Source: Oxalobacteraceae bacterium (GTDB lineage Bacteria > Pseudomonadota > Gammaproteobacteria > Burkholderiales > Burkholderiaceae_D). From it: a stretch of DNA of 64,000 nucleotides. The notes beneath the pieces are model-generated. The model was not told where the DNA came from. It ran no database searches and saw nothing but the letters and a program-made list of their open reading frames with translations. The position numbers and the translations under genes were made by a program. Position 1 is the stretch's first letter. The number at the start of each line of letters is the position of its first letter. The stretch spans positions 40,052-104,051 of the forward strand of contig JAIXXZ010000112.1 in assembly GCA_027490465.1 (NCBI GenBank), read 5' to 3'. This document shows positions 1-8,251 of this stretch, piece after piece.

Positions 1-1
1 G

Positions 2-190
2 GATGCCAGTCGTGCTCATCGTGTTGCCTCACGACTGGAGGCGGGTACGGTCTATATCAACACCTACCATGAACGCGCGATTGAAGCGCCAATGGGCGGA
101 TACAAGAAGAGCGGTATCGGAAGGGAAAAAGGTATGGCGGCACTGCACGATTACCTGCAGCTGAAAAATGTGACTATGAAACTGATTTAA
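2..190 (+). CDS. Aldehyde dehydrogenase, C-terminal fragment (gene starts before the window)
   Basis: The reading frame open from base 2 to the TAA at 188-190 encodes 62 residues. They match the C-terminus of NAD(P)-dependent aldehyde dehydrogenases: a run like RLEAGTVYINTYHE, then APMGGYKKSGIGREKG, then ALHDYLQLKNVTM. In this family the GGYKKSGIGRE segment packs near the active site and the last strand is the oligomerisation arm. The catalytic Cys and Glu lie upstream of the window, so the substrate cannot be judged; betaine-aldehyde or similar class dehydrogenases end in this way. It converges with the hydrolase gene on the other strand. Confidence 0.85.
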   Translation, partial: DASRAHRVASRLEAGTVYINTYHERAIEAPMGGYKKSGIGREKGMAALHDYLQLKNVTMKLI

Positions 191-219
191 AAGAAAGAGG
201 CGCCAACTTAATTTCAGAG

Positions 220-1200
220 TCACAACAGTGTAGAAGTGAATCGCGACAAAATTGCATGATGCTTAATGGGCCAATGACGCAGATCGTCGTGATCACCATT
301 CAATATACTGTGCAAGAAAGCAGAGGTGAGCTTGCTGGTAGCGTCTTTTACCTTCGGGTTCAAGAGCAAGCCACCTGTACCTGAGCGATCCGTGAAAATG
401 CTATGTGATCCACCTTCGAAGACAGCAAGTATCTTGTGATGGCTGCCCATATTGTCAAAAATATGTATGCGATCTGTGACATCACTGTAGTAGCCAGGAA
501 TGTGGATCACGTCATTGGTAGCGGTAATGTGCAAGCTCGGTATTTGAACAGAATTCAATATGCGATGTGTCGATAACTCACCGTAAAATGGGGGCGCAGA
601 AATCACGATCGCCGCTCGAATACGGACATCGTGCAGATTCAGTAACCGGCCTCCGCGCTCGACTTGTGCGCCCGCGGCCAGCAAGCTTGTGTTGGCTCCA
701 TAGGAATGACCGGCCGCAATAACGCTATTCGGATCGATCGTTTGACCCAAGTCGCCGCTGAACGTCTGGTCCAAAGCAAAACTCACATCCTCTACGCGAG
801 CAATTGCCTCTGAATCTCTGGCAGCTTGATGCAAACGACTTACAAGGTCTAATGGACTGCCTGCGATCCAGAGCATCCGGTCGCTACCCACATGCTGAAG
901 ATGAAGACTGGCAAAACCTGCTTGTGCCCAGGCCCGACCGAGGTAGCTATAACCGTAGCGTGACCCGCCTATACCGTGCGAGAAAACTACCAAAGGTCGC
1001 TTGCCCGTCGTAATTTTTTTATCGGGCAGGTAAAAGCGGACAGGAACAGACCGGTTTCTGCGTTGATCATGCCAGTCTGCGTCCCGTACTTCAAAAGTAC
1101 TCAGGTTCTGCGAACGCTGCATCGAGTCTGATGTGCAGCCAAGCGTCAATGCGATGGAGCCTCCAACGGCATACCGGATGATTTGACGGCGCGTAGTCAT
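220..1200 (-). CDS. Exported alpha/beta hydrolase, probable lipoprotein (PAF-acetylhydrolase/dienelactone-hydrolase-like)
   Basis: A 326-aa protein. The N-terminus has a twin-arginine-like pair (TTRRQIIR), a short hydrophobic stretch and a lipobox-like LTLGC with Cys22, so an envelope lipoprotein is likely. An oxyanion-type segment FSHGIGGSRYGYS lies around residues 73-85 and a nucleophile elbow GHSYG around 164-168 (Ser166). A late GGSH segment could give the catalytic His. The arrangement fits the platelet-activating-factor acetylhydrolase/dienelactone hydrolase group. The substrate is unknown. It lies downstream of a four-helix membrane protein and the molybdenum hydroxylase genes on the same strand, but gives no clear functional link to them. 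Confidence 0.75.
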   Translation of the reverse strand: MTTRRQIIRYAVGGSIALTLGCTSDSMQRSQNLSTFEVRDADWHDQRRNRSVPVRFYLPDKKITTGKRPLVVFSHGIGGSRYGYSYLGRAWAQAGFASLHLQHVGSDRMLWIAGSPLDLVSRLHQAARDSEAIARVEDVSFALDQTFSGDLGQTIDPNSVIAAGHSYGANTSLLAAGAQVERGGRLLNLHDVRIRAAIVISAPPFYGELSTHRILNSVQIPSLHITATNDVIHIPGYYSDVTDRIHIFDNMGSHHKILAVFEGGSHSIFTDRSGTGGLLLNPKVKDATSKLTSAFLHSILNGDHDDLRHWPIKHHAILSRFTSTLL

Positions 1201-1228
1201 TATTTATTTTATACGTATTGAGCCCGCC

Positions 1229-1717
1229 TCATGATTGCAGCAATAGCCAGTTAAGATAAGCGCCACCGCGCAACATGGCGATCAAATCCAGTACCGCTGT
1301 GAAGGCTGCCTGGATTGCCAGCCCGAGTGCGGCCCCTAATATGAGACTGCCCGGATTCATCATGGTCAGCACAAGTAGACTAAGGATAAATAAAGCCAAC
1401 TCGACGCCAAGATAAATTTTGAAGTTACGCATCACTACTTGCATGCGGGTGACTTCTTCCGACTGCAGGCGATCTGGCTCTGACTGAATCATTTGAAGTA
1501 CGCGTGCCGTATCGTGTGGACTCCTTTGGTAGATCGTGACGCCTACAATCAGCTGTAATACCGCGATCGTTGAAAAGCTGATCGCCAGCCCGGAAAAGAA
1601 GGGCTGCTTTAATACAAAGAGGCACCAGGCGGATCCTGCCAGGGCGAACAACGCAGCGACGATAAAGACGATACTTTCTGCTCGCTCGGCACCAAAATAA
1701 GCACTGACAGTTTCCAT
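1229..1717 (-). CDS. Four-helix membrane protein of unknown function
   Basis: A 162-aa protein with four predicted hydrophobic segments, roughly residues 14-34, 42-62, 103-122 and 125-148, separated by a charged loop (about 63-100) with Arg, Glu and Gln. I do not recognise a named family. It starts 25 bases after the stop of the molybdenum hydroxylase large subunit on the same strand, so it may be co-transcribed with the iorAB-like genes. Integration of a small polytopic protein with periplasmic molybdenum enzymes is possible but not shown by the sequence. Confidence 0.6.
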   Translation of the reverse strand: METVSAYFGAERAESIVFIVAALFALAGSAWCLFVLKQPFFSGLAISFSTIAVLQLIVGVTIYQRSPHDTARVLQMIQSEPDRLQSEEVTRMQVVMRNFKIYLGVELALFILSLLVLTMMNPGSLILGAALGLAIQAAFTAVLDLIAMLRGGAYLNWLLLQS

Positions 1718-1742
1718 GGTTCATAGCCTCTTTTGCTTTGAT

Positions 1743-3983
1743 TCAAACGAATTTAATGTGTTTGCTTAGTGGTAAAGCCCGTATACGCTGGCCGGTGGCA
1801 TTAAAAATGGCATTGGCCAGAGCCGGTGCTGCGGGCGGTGTGCCTGGCTCGCCCACACCGCGAATTTCGGTTGCGCTTTCAAGGATCCGGACTTGAATCG
1901 TCGGCGTTTGCTTCATCCGGATGATCTCGTATTGGTGAAAGTTTTTTTGCTCGACTGCGCCATTAGCAAAAGTGATCTCACCAAACATGGCGGCACTCAA
2001 TCCGAAGATGGCGCCGGATTGGAGCTGTGCTTCAATATTGCGAGGGTCCAGCGCTATACCAACATCGGCTGCGATGAACACTTTATCGATGCGGATTCCT
2101 TCTTGCGTCATCGTGACCTCCACTACTTCAGCAACGGGCACGCCGAATGAAAAGTGGAAGGCGACCCCTCGACCACGGCCTTTCTCAAGCGGGCGGCTCC
2201 AGGCGGACATATCGGCCACGGCGGCCAATACCTTGCGCGATGCTTCATGGTTGATGAGCGAGAGCCGCAGTTTCATCGGATCGGTGCCCGCCTGCGTTGC
2301 CAGTTCATCCATGAAGCTTTCGATAAAGAAGCCGTTATAGGAATTGCCGACCGATCGCCAACTGCTAATCGGCAGCAGGGCCGGTGTGCGGTAACCCGTC
2401 GCCCGATAGTTCTCAATGCCATAGGGTTGATCGTAAGTCCCCTCAGCGATCAGTTTGTCCGGACCGGGCATAGCAATCCCCAGTCGAGCGCCTTGCGACT
2501 CCAGTACTGACGGACTGGCCACACGCACATCAAATGCGTTGACTGACCCTGCATGGGTGCTGCCCCGCAGACGCGCGACCGCAGCTGGTCGGTAAGGGTC
2601 TTGGGTCATGTCTTCCTCGCGACCCCACGTGAGCTTCACAGGTTTGCCTTTCATGTTCATCGCTAGACGCACGGCTTGCAGCACGTAATCGGATTCTGCG
2701 CGTCGACCGAAACCGCCGCCCATGAGCTGGGTATGAACATACACCTGACTGGGTTGCAGGCCAGCCAGTGCGGCAGCCTGATCGCGCACCACGGTGGGTG
2801 CTTGCGTCCCTGTCCAAATATCCAGACGCGCTTCCCGCATCCATGCCACCGCATTCATGGGCTCCATCGTCGCATGAGCGAGAAACGGTACCTGATACTC
2901 GGCTTCCAGCACCTTGCCGGTCGCCATGGCCTTGGTGACGTCACCGTCATCGCGTATACGGCTATCCTGGTGTTTATCGTCGATCGAAGCGTGAATCGCA
3001 TTCATGAATTCAGGCGTCTTGGTGAAATACACGGGCGCTCCCCAATCGCATTGAATCGCCTGTATCGCCTGAAATGCGCGCCAAGTGTTATCCGCGATCA
3101 CCGCAACACCGCCGGGTAATTCGACCACTTGCAGTACGCCCCGCAGTGCCTTGGCCTGCGTGGCATCAAATCGCTTCAGTGGCGCACCGATGGCCGGGTT
3201 CATGCGCACTGTTGCAAACACCATCTCGGGATGACGTACATCGATACCGAACACAGCCGTACCGTTACATTTGCTCATCATGTCCACCCGTGGCATGGAT
3301 TTGCCCAGGTAGCGCCAGTGGGCACTCGGCTTCAGAGGTGGCGCATCGGGTAGCGCGATGGTGGCAGCCGCAGCGGCCAGGGTGGTGTAAGGTAGTCGCC
3401 TGCCGTCAGGGGCCACCACGGCACCACGATCAGTTTTCAATCTTGATGCGGGCACGCCCAGTTGATTGGACGCGGCAGAAATCAAAGCGAAGCGCGCTGC
3501 CGCACCGGCAACACGCATTTTGTCGAACGCATCCCGAACGCTGGATGAGCCGCCCGTACCCTGAATGCCCATGAACTTGGCCAGCACGCCCATGGTGCCG
3601 CGCATGCCTTCTGCCATGGCGCTGCGGTCCAGCGAGGCAAATGGCACGCCTTCTTCCAGCAACGCGCGATTGTAGTAGGCCTCACCGGGTGCGCCGTGCT
3701 CGACACGAATGCTGTCCCACGCGACATCCAACTCCTCGGCGACCAGCGCCGCCAGTGTGGTGTGGATTCCCTGACCCATTTCGGCACGGGGCGCAATGAT
3801 GGTCACCCCATGGGCATCAATGCGGACATACGGTGTAATCGCACTCGCACCCTGGGGGAGATCATGTTGCAAGGGGTTGGGGTAGGGTTTTTTGTATTTA
3901 TAAATCCCAAAAGCCACACCTCCCATCACCGCCACTGAGCTGATGAGAAAACTGCGTCTTGCAATAGTTTTAATCTTGCTCAT
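1743..3983 (-). CDS. iorB: Molybdopterin-binding subunit of a xanthine-oxidase-family hydroxylase (IorB/aldehyde dehydrogenase type)
   Basis: A 746-aa large subunit that would bind the molybdenum cofactor and hydroxylate an N-heterocycle or oxidise an aldehyde. The N-terminus carries a Tat-like signal (ARRSFLISS followed by a hydrophobic stretch), typical of the periplasmic IorB branch. Family landmarks include MGQGIHTT near residue 69, the [12 protein letters not shown] cofactor loop around 421-432, and [10 protein letters not shown] near the C-terminus, whose Glu is the conserved catalytic base. It overlaps the Fe-S subunit gene by 4 bases (ATGA), indicating translational coupling. The gene symbol follows isoquinoline 1-oxidoreductase; the substrate may differ. 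Confidence 0.85.
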   Translation of the reverse strand: MSKIKTIARRSFLISSVAVMGGVAFGIYKYKKPYPNPLQHDLPQGASAITPYVRIDAHGVTIIAPRAEMGQGIHTTLAALVAEELDVAWDSIRVEHGAPGEAYYNRALLEEGVPFASLDRSAMAEGMRGTMGVLAKFMGIQGTGGSSSVRDAFDKMRVAGAAARFALISAASNQLGVPASRLKTDRGAVVAPDGRRLPYTTLAAAAATIALPDAPPLKPSAHWRYLGKSMPRVDMMSKCNGTAVFGIDVRHPEMVFATVRMNPAIGAPLKRFDATQAKALRGVLQVVELPGGVAVIADNTWRAFQAIQAIQCDWGAPVYFTKTPEFMNAIHASIDDKHQDSRIRDDGDVTKAMATGKVLEAEYQVPFLAHATMEPMNAVAWMREARLDIWTGTQAPTVVRDQAAALAGLQPSQVYVHTQLMGGGFGRRAESDYVLQAVRLAMNMKGKPVKLTWGREEDMTQDPYRPAAVARLRGSTHAGSVNAFDVRVASPSVLESQGARLGIAMPGPDKLIAEGTYDQPYGIENYRATGYRTPALLPISSWRSVGNSYNGFFIESFMDELATQAGTDPMKLRLSLINHEASRKVLAAVADMSAWSRPLEKGRGRGVAFHFSFGVPVAEVVEVTMTQEGIRIDKVFIAADVGIALDPRNIEAQLQSGAIFGLSAAMFGEITFANGAVEQKNFHQYEIIRMKQTPTIQVRILESATEIRGVGEPGTPPAAPALANAIFNATGQRIRALPLSKHIKFV

Positions 3984-4444
3984 TGGGCGCCTCCCTGCAG
4001 ACGCTTTGCCGCATCATGAATAGCGGCCCGAATGCGAGGGTAGGCACCACACCGGCAGAGATTGCCCGACATCGCCTCATTGATGTCAATGTCGCTGGGA
4101 GCTTTGTTCTGAGAGAGAAGTGCCACGGCGCTCATGATTTGTCCGGACTGACAATAACCGCATTGCGCTACCTGTTGTTCAATCCAGGCTTGCTGAACGA
4201 CACTCAATGTCGTGGGCGTACCCAGGCCTTCTATGGTTGTCACAGGGCCGCTCACGCTGCCGACTGGGGTGATGCAGGACCGTACCGCTTTACCGTCGAT
4301 CAGCACCGTGCAGGCACCGCACAGTCCCATGCCGCACGCGTATTTTGTACCGGGCAAGTCCAGTTCGTCTCGTAATACCCATAGCAGGGGCATGTCGGGT
4401 TCGACGTTCAGGTCATACGTTTTGTGGTTTATGTTGAGCTTCAT
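3980..4444 (-). CDS. iorA: [2Fe-2S] subunit of the molybdenum hydroxylase
   Basis: A 154-aa small subunit that passes electrons from the molybdenum centre through two [2Fe-2S] clusters. The N-terminal plant-ferredoxin-type cluster is shown by [15 protein letters not shown] with a fourth Cys at SCITP. The C-terminal four-helix cluster is shown by [10 protein letters not shown] and [12 protein letters not shown]. Length and order match CoxS/IorA/XdhA-type small subunits. There is no signal peptide of its own, which fits hitch-hiker Tat export with the large subunit. It is the first gene of the leftward operon and faces the AraC-family regulator across a 189-base divergent promoter region. Confidence 0.9.
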   Translation of the reverse strand: MKLNINHKTYDLNVEPDMPLLWVLRDELDLPGTKYACGMGLCGACTVLIDGKAVRSCITPVGSVSGPVTTIEGLGTPTTLSVVQQAWIEQQVAQCGYCQSGQIMSAVALLSQNKAPSDIDINEAMSGNLCRCGAYPRIRAAIHDAAKRLQGGAQ

Positions 4445-4552
4445 GGGAAGTCACCTTTCTAAAGATACCGAACTGTGCCTTGCAAATGCGGTCGTGGCAC
4501 TAGCGGAAAGCGCCAAATGAATCGCGAATCGCGCCTCGTCGCGAGTCTTTTT

Positions 4553-4597
4553 TTGGCGCGTTTTGCTAGTGTGTTGGCGCGATCCACTGGCTATACT
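4553..4597. promoter_or_regulatory. Direct-repeat operator in the iorAB/AraC divergent promoter
   Basis: TTGGCGCG occurs at 4553-4560 and again at 4574-4581, exactly 21 bases apart, about two helical turns. An inverted copy (GCGCCAAA) lies at 4510-4517. A TATACT at 4592-4597 could be the -10 of the regulator gene. Tandem half-sites at about 21-bp spacing are characteristic of AraC-family proteins, so this is a good candidate site for the adjacent regulator. This is inferred from spacing and position only. Confidence 0.5.
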
Positions 4598-4633
4598 GCG
4601 GCTAAAAAATGAACCTCCGCACTCACCACACTC

Positions 4634-5707
4634 ATGGGACATCGCGTCATCCGCCCTGATTTGCACCCAAAACCCATCCCGGCGGGCTATACCGTCTCGC
4701 GCGCTTGGCGTCTTCTGTTGAAGGATCTGGGTTTTCATCCGGCTGCGGTATTACAGCGAGCGCGTCTGCCGGGTGATTTGTTCTCGCGCGAGAGCGCAAG
4801 CCTGGATTCGCTGCAATATTTCAGGTTGCTGACCGCGCTAGAAGAGGAGGCCACTGAGGCTGATGCGGCAGAATGCGTGCCACTGCCGTTGCGTTTCGCT
4901 CAGGCCATGTCGGCAGATTGGTTTGACGCTGCCTTGTTTGCAGCACTGTGCAGCGTGGACTTGAACGCGGCGCTGCTGCGTATCGCCAAATACAAGCGAC
5001 TGGTGGCACCGATCAACTTGAAAGTTGACATCACACCGTCTGCAACTACACTCACATTGGAATGGCTGGATGAAGCGATACCACCGCCAAGGGTTGCCGT
5101 AGCTATTGAATTGGTATTTTTTGTTCAATTGGCACGATTGGCAACACGTACTCTGGTAAAGCCCCTAGGCCTGGTGAGCTCCATGCCGCTGGATGCGGTC
5201 TCACAGTATGAAAGCTATTTCGGCTGCACCATGAACACGGGTAGCATGTCCACCCTGGTTTTCAGCGCAGCCGATGCTCAACGCCCCTTTTTGACTGCTG
5301 ACCACGGCATGTGGTCGTTCTTCGAGCCGGCATTGAGCAAGCGACTCCATGAGCTACACATTAAAGCGTCAATGACGGAGCGCGTACGCAGCGCTTTGCT
5401 CGAGGGGTTGCCCGCGGGTAGTGTCGCGATGGAAGCGATTTCTCGCAAACTCGGTGTCAGCTCGCGCACACTACAGCGGCGTCTGCAGGGCGAGGGCAGC
5501 GGTTATCAGCAGATTTTGGATAACGTACGCATGTCACTCGCACAGCACTACCTTGAATTTTCATCGATGAATGGCTCTGAAATCGCTTTTCTGCTTGGCT
5601 TTGAAGACCCCAATTCCTTTGTACGTGCGTTTCATGGGTGGACCGGCACCACACCGCAAGCGTCGCGAGCCGCACGAGAGAACAGGGAGCAAAATTTTGT
5701 TGAATAA
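4634..5707 (+). CDS. AraC-family transcriptional regulator (OruR-like)
   Basis: A 357-aa regulator. The first ~230 residues resemble the AraC-type ligand/arabinose-binding region of the OruR group (AWRLLLKDLGFHPAAVLQRA, then SLDSLQYFRLLTALEEEA). The C-terminus has two helix-turn-helices: MEAISRKLGVSSRTLQRRL and the second around EIAFLLGFEDPNSFVRAFHGWTG, ending TPQASR, the usual end of the family. It is divergent from iorAB, so a role as activator of the molybdenum hydroxylase genes in response to substrate is likely. The last codons overlap the start of the following secreted-protein gene. Confidence 0.85.
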   Translation: MGHRVIRPDLHPKPIPAGYTVSRAWRLLLKDLGFHPAAVLQRARLPGDLFSRESASLDSLQYFRLLTALEEEATEADAAECVPLPLRFAQAMSADWFDAALFAALCSVDLNAALLRIAKYKRLVAPINLKVDITPSATTLTLEWLDEAIPPPRVAVAIELVFFVQLARLATRTLVKPLGLVSSMPLDAVSQYESYFGCTMNTGSMSTLVFSAADAQRPFLTADHGMWSFFEPALSKRLHELHIKASMTERVRSALLEGLPAGSVAMEAISRKLGVSSRTLQRRLQGEGSGYQQILDNVRMSLAQHYLEFSSMNGSEIAFLLGFEDPNSFVRAFHGWTGTTPQASRAARENREQNFVE

Positions 5708-6122
5708 AATAATAAACGCAACACTCATGATGCTGACGGGTATGGCGCTTGTTCTGCCAGCCGGGATGGTTCATGCGTCGCCGAACAAAGGCGACAAGAT
5801 CGTGTTTCACACCAGTGATTGCGCAAGTAATCAAGTCCGCGTGTACACCGATGGCGGTGGGAATACCTTGACAAACTATTGGACAGAATGTGGCGAGCAC
5901 AATCTGACGCCAAGTCAGCTGCGCATGGTGGCAAAAAATTCAGAAAATGACACTAACAGCAGTTGTGAGGATCTTGGGCTTGACCAGCAAGTGTATGAAA
6001 CAGGACAGGTAAAGTGGTATCCGGCAGCGGGAGAGCCAATCTTTAGTTTGAACTGTCGCGTTCCAGGCGCTCTTCTGCGGCACCATTTGTATTGCGCTGT
6101 GTTTGGACTTTGCAAAAATTGA
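5700..6122 (+). CDS. Small exported protein of unknown function
   Basis: A 140-aa product if translation starts at the TTG at 5700 (another TTG sits at 5697). I choose TTG over the ATG at 5727 because an AGGGAG ribosome-binding site lies at 5684-5689 and because this start adds Lys ahead of the hydrophobic stretch, giving a standard signal peptide that ends VHA-S. The mature part holds six or more Cys (DCASN, TECG, SCEDL, LNCRV, YCAVFGLC), which suggests disulfides in the periplasm. No family is recognised. The start overlaps the regulator stop by 8 bases, so the two are translationally coupled. Confidence 0.6.
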   Translation: MNKIINATLMMLTGMALVLPAGMVHASPNKGDKIVFHTSDCASNQVRVYTDGGGNTLTNYWTECGEHNLTPSQLRMVAKNSENDTNSSCEDLGLDQQVYETGQVKWYPAAGEPIFSLNCRVPGALLRHHLYCAVFGLCKN

Positions 6123-6412
6123 TGGATGTGGCATTTGCGATACCAATAATTGTTCTGTAATTTAAACAGTATTGGAAGGTGGCATTCAATTAATACGGCG
6201 AGAAATTTGCCTTTGAACTCCCAAAGTCAATTGGTTCTGAGCAGAACACCATCTCAATCTGGTAGATAGCTACCCTAGGAGCGTCTTTCGTCAATATCTC
6301 AGCTTGTCCCGATCCGACAAATCAATTAGATCAATGCTTTACAAACGAGGACTTGAAGGATTGAAGATTTTGAAAAATCATTTTGCGACTCAGAGAAGAT
6401 TTTAACTCTCAC
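6123..6412. other. AT-rich non-coding stretch at the left edge of the accessory block
   Basis: 290 bases between the small exported protein and the leftward recombinase gene. No convincing ORF, tRNA or terminator is visible. Base composition turns AT-rich here compared with the chromosomal genes to the left, so the left boundary of the integrated element is probably in or near this stretch. I looked for a copy of the tRNA-Asn 3' end and did not find one. Confidence 0.4.
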
Positions 6413-6985
6413 TCAAACCAACTCGACAACAGCTCGTAACTGTTTAGGATTGCTGTAAAGGTAGGCTGCAGTGGTGCTGATACTTCGGTGACCCGCTAAG
6501 GCTTTAAGCAAGTGGATAGCTGTACCTTGATTCGCTAACCTAGTTAAAAACGACCTCCTACCGCTGTGACTACTGGCCCCTTCAATGCCTGCTGCGCGAT
6601 ATAGCAGCGTAAATGTCTGCGCTAAGCTATTCGCACTGAATCCTAACTTCACTGATTTTTGGCTTGCGAAAAAAGGATAGCTACGATCAATACAGCGTGC
6701 GGCATCTGCATAGGCCTGAAGCACATGCTGAAGCTTGGCACTGACGAATACGGTGCGGGCGTGTCTACCTTTGGTCATGTCAGGAAGCAGACGAATTTCG
6801 TCCTTGATGCGACCGTCAGAATCTGTGACGTCACGCCACCGCAGACAAGCAACTTCACCTACACGTAGACCCGCCCAGTGGGTCAATAAAACCATCGCGC
6901 GATTACGTACCGCATGCCGAGTCTTGCTCACATGCTCCAAAAGCTGCTGGATTTCTTGCTCATCTAACGTGCGTGCTTGTGCCAT
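6413..6985 (-). CDS. Tyrosine recombinase, catalytic domain only
   Basis: A 190-aa XerC/D-like recombinase. The catalytic set is visible: Arg in the AGLRVGEVACLRW segment, HSGRRSF (His-x-x-Arg), AGHRS for the second His, and the nucleophile Tyr in TTAAYLYS. It lacks the N-terminal SAM-like core-binding domain that makes normal integrases about 300-400 residues. Such short recombinases occur on plasmids and integrative elements, where they may resolve multimers. It is transcribed leftward, away from the origin-like region, as plasmid resolvases often are. No upstream remnant of the missing domain is seen. Confidence 0.8.
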   Translation of the reverse strand: MAQARTLDEQEIQQLLEHVSKTRHAVRNRAMVLLTHWAGLRVGEVACLRWRDVTDSDGRIKDEIRLLPDMTKGRHARTVFVSAKLQHVLQAYADAARCIDRSYPFFASQKSVKLGFSANSLAQTFTLLYRAAGIEGASSHSGRRSFLTRLANQGTAIHLLKALAGHRSISTTAAYLYSNPKQLRAVVELV

Positions 6986-7119
6986 GAAATCTCCAATGAA
7001 TTGCCTGCGATAGTCACTATTTTGTTTTCAGATATTTAGCAGGACAATCGAAATCAGGCTGAATTTTGCGAATTCATTAACGGATAGCTGAACCCAGCCG
7101 CGCCGACTGTGGATTGGGT

Positions 7120-7128
7120 TGTGGATAA
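7120..7128 (-). promoter_or_regulatory. DnaA box (perfect TTATCCACA on the minus strand)
   Basis: TGTGGATAA on the plus strand equals the high-affinity DnaA box TTATCCACA on the minus strand. An imperfect relative, TGTGGATTG, lies 11 bases earlier at 7109-7117. Confidence 0.6.
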
Positions 7129-7178
7129 CTTTTTGACATGAATTAGCCTCCCAAGAATCAATGACTTAGTCCCGAAAA

Positions 7179-7203
7179 CTATGAAAAGTAATGTTTTCAT
7201 AGA
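7179..7203. repeat. Inverted repeat between the DnaA boxes
   Basis: TATGAAAA and TTTTCATA form a perfect 8-bp inverted repeat around a 6-base centre (7180-7187 and 7194-7201), extendable by one base to CTATGAAAA/TTTTCATAG. The flank ATAGATTTT after the right arm also follows the second copy at 9300-9308. The repeat is probably a binding site for a dimeric protein of the element, most simply the Pol I-like protein or the XRE regulator. Confidence 0.55.
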
Positions 7204-7229
7204 TTTTCTGTTGCTGAAATCATAATAGC

Positions 7230-7238
7230 TGTGGATAA
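7230..7238 (-). promoter_or_regulatory. Second perfect DnaA box
   Basis: TGTGGATAA on the plus strand, again a perfect DnaA box in the same orientation as the first and 110 bases from it. Its first five neighbours (ACTTT) also match the first copy, extending the identity to about 14 bases. Confidence 0.6.
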
Positions 7239-7258
7239 CTTTCAAGGACGCTAAATCC

Positions 7259-7335
7259 AGCCCTGCAAGCGCTTTTGATGGTGTCCAGCACCCAGAGCAT
7301 GCCCGGGCGGGCAAAAGTGCGCTGTAGGGCTTTTT
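7259..7335 (+). ncRNA. Long hairpin with T-tail: candidate small RNA or terminator in the origin-like region
   Basis: The arms AGCCCTGCAAGCGCTTTTG (7259-7277) and CAAAAGTGCGCTGTAGGGCT (7312-7331) pair with a few bulges; the middle adds a smaller GGTG/CACC hairpin, and TTTTT follows at 7331-7335. This looks like an intrinsic terminator on the plus strand, but no plus-strand gene precedes it, so a short untranslated RNA could end here. Replication-control RNAs sit in such positions in plasmids. A bare structural element is the alternative. Confidence 0.35.
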
Positions 7336-7545
7336 AACGCGGGGAATTTTGCAGCTTGTCCAGGATTTTTATGTGCACTCTGGGGCAGCTTCAGTTTTAG
7401 AGCGGTTTTATCTGGTTGTGATTCCTGCAACCCAATTTCCGCTTTCTTAAAAACCCATCGACCCGACGGGACATCGGGTTATCGGTTGTCCATTGCTGTA
7501 ATAGAACAAATACTAATTTCCAGAACGGTAACCTGGAGATTAGAC

Positions 7546-7914
7546 ATGGACCACAGTCGAAGCAGTGCATTGCTGGAGGAGCTAGCGCAATTCACTGGTA
7601 CCTTGAGTTACACACGGATCACACGCAGGCACCTGCTGACCGATGGAGCAAGGTACTTGGCAGACCAAGCTGAGTGCTATTGGCTCATGGATGCCATTGC
7701 CAGTCATCTGGATGAAATAGGTACGCAGGACTGGTTTGTCCTAGTCCGCCTGGAGCTGGAGGGAACCACGGCTACATTAATCTATGAGGACGGTAACGGT
7801 CACGAGCATGCCAGACAGGCCATACCTTATACGGATTTTCCCTTGGAGCAGATAAGACTGTACGCTTGCTGGGACAGTGAGCACTGGATCATTATGCTGC
7901 CCGGCGAGTATTGA
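7546..7914 (+). CDS. DUF6876-like protein
   Basis: A 122-aa protein. The ATG at 7546 is chosen because CTGGAG lies 7 bases upstream; the reading frame itself extends further. It shows the pattern I associate with DUF6876: an early QFTGTLSYTR, then LTDGARYLADQAECYWLMDAIAS, then TATLIYEDGNG and YTDFPLEQIRLYACW, ending in a LLPSEY-like IMLPGEY. The function of the family is not known; its members are seen on plasmids and integrated elements. The 3' end overlaps a small opposite-strand gene by 23 bases. Confidence 0.7.
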   Translation: MDHSRSSALLEELAQFTGTLSYTRITRRHLLTDGARYLADQAECYWLMDAIASHLDEIGTQDWFVLVRLELEGTTATLIYEDGNGHEHARQAIPYTDFPLEQIRLYACWDSEHWIIMLPGEY

Positions 7915-8065
7915 CCAATTCAGGTCCCGAGTAGATGCTGTGAAACCCGTATTGCGCCCATAACAGCCAACGGGCGTCTTGTGCTGATTCCGCACGGACC
8001 TCCGTTTTGACGTAATTCGTACGTCCTCGGGTATGGACTCGGACAAGAGCTCGATAAGTCTTCAT
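7892..8065 (-). CDS. Small basic protein of unknown function
   Basis: A 57-aa product from the ATG at 8065. The sequence (MKTYRALVRVHTRGRTNYV at the start, then TEVRAESAQDARWLLWAQYG) has the alternating strand-then-helix look of a small folded domain, and the open frame upstream looks non-coding. A palindromic ATAAGTACTTA lies directly ahead of the ATG, the same 12-base motif found upstream of the gene at 8669-9016. No strong ribosome-binding site is seen, so the start is uncertain. No family is recognised with certainty. Confidence 0.45.
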   Translation of the reverse strand: MKTYRALVRVHTRGRTNYVKTEVRAESAQDARWLLWAQYGFHSIYSGPELVNTRRAA

Positions 8066-8076
8066 TAAGTACTTAT
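8065..8076. promoter_or_regulatory. Palindromic 12-base motif, copy 1
   Basis: TTAAGTACTTAT, centred on the palindrome AAGTACTT, directly ahead of the small basic protein gene. The identical 12 bases occur at 9031-9042, upstream of the MRYYEF gene on the same strand. The position suggests a shared operator or promoter part. Confidence 0.35.
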
Positions 8077-8174
8077 CTGTTTGGGGTTTGCGTTTCTCGA
8101 TTGGATTGAGGACTGGTTCTTTTCTTAGATTAAGCAATTCGGGAATCCATCGATCAAGCAGTACTAGGCGAGTG

Positions 8175-8216
8175 GCTTTTGGGATGAATGCCGTTACTAT
8201 ATGCGTGTGACTTTTT
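8175..8216 (+). repeat. Upstream repeat, copy 1
   Basis: GCTTTTGGGATGA followed by the 23 bases TTACTATATGCGTGTGAC plus five T (8194-8216). The second copy is at 9214-9253. Copy 1 ends 35 bases ahead of the XRE regulator ATG. A 23-base exact repeat is not expected by chance in 11 kb, so a shared control site for the regulator and the Pol I-like gene is likely. Confidence 0.6.
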
Positions 8217-8251
8217 ACCAAGTCCCGTCATACTAACCATGGTCAGCGGCT

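Larger units (their letters stand above)
6986..7545. other. Origin-like intergenic region of the element
   Basis: 560 bases without a credible gene between divergent genes. It holds two perfect DnaA boxes, an imperfect one (7109-7117), an inverted repeat between the two perfect boxes whose motif recurs just ahead of the Pol I-like gene, a short inverted repeat TGAATT/AATTCA near 7061-7077, and a large hairpin followed by five T. DnaA boxes plus initiator-type repeats are typical of plasmid origins. Replication activity is an inference. Confidence 0.5.

Noticed and set aside
6123-6412. Possible left attachment site (copy of the tRNA-Asn 3' end)
   Set aside because: No stretch resembling TGGCTCCCCGACC or GGTTCGAGTCC was found here, so the boundary is left approximate.
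7054-7314. 86-aa leftward ORF across the origin-like region
   Set aside because: It spans the DnaA boxes and inverted repeat, has no ribosome-binding site and no protein-like pattern.
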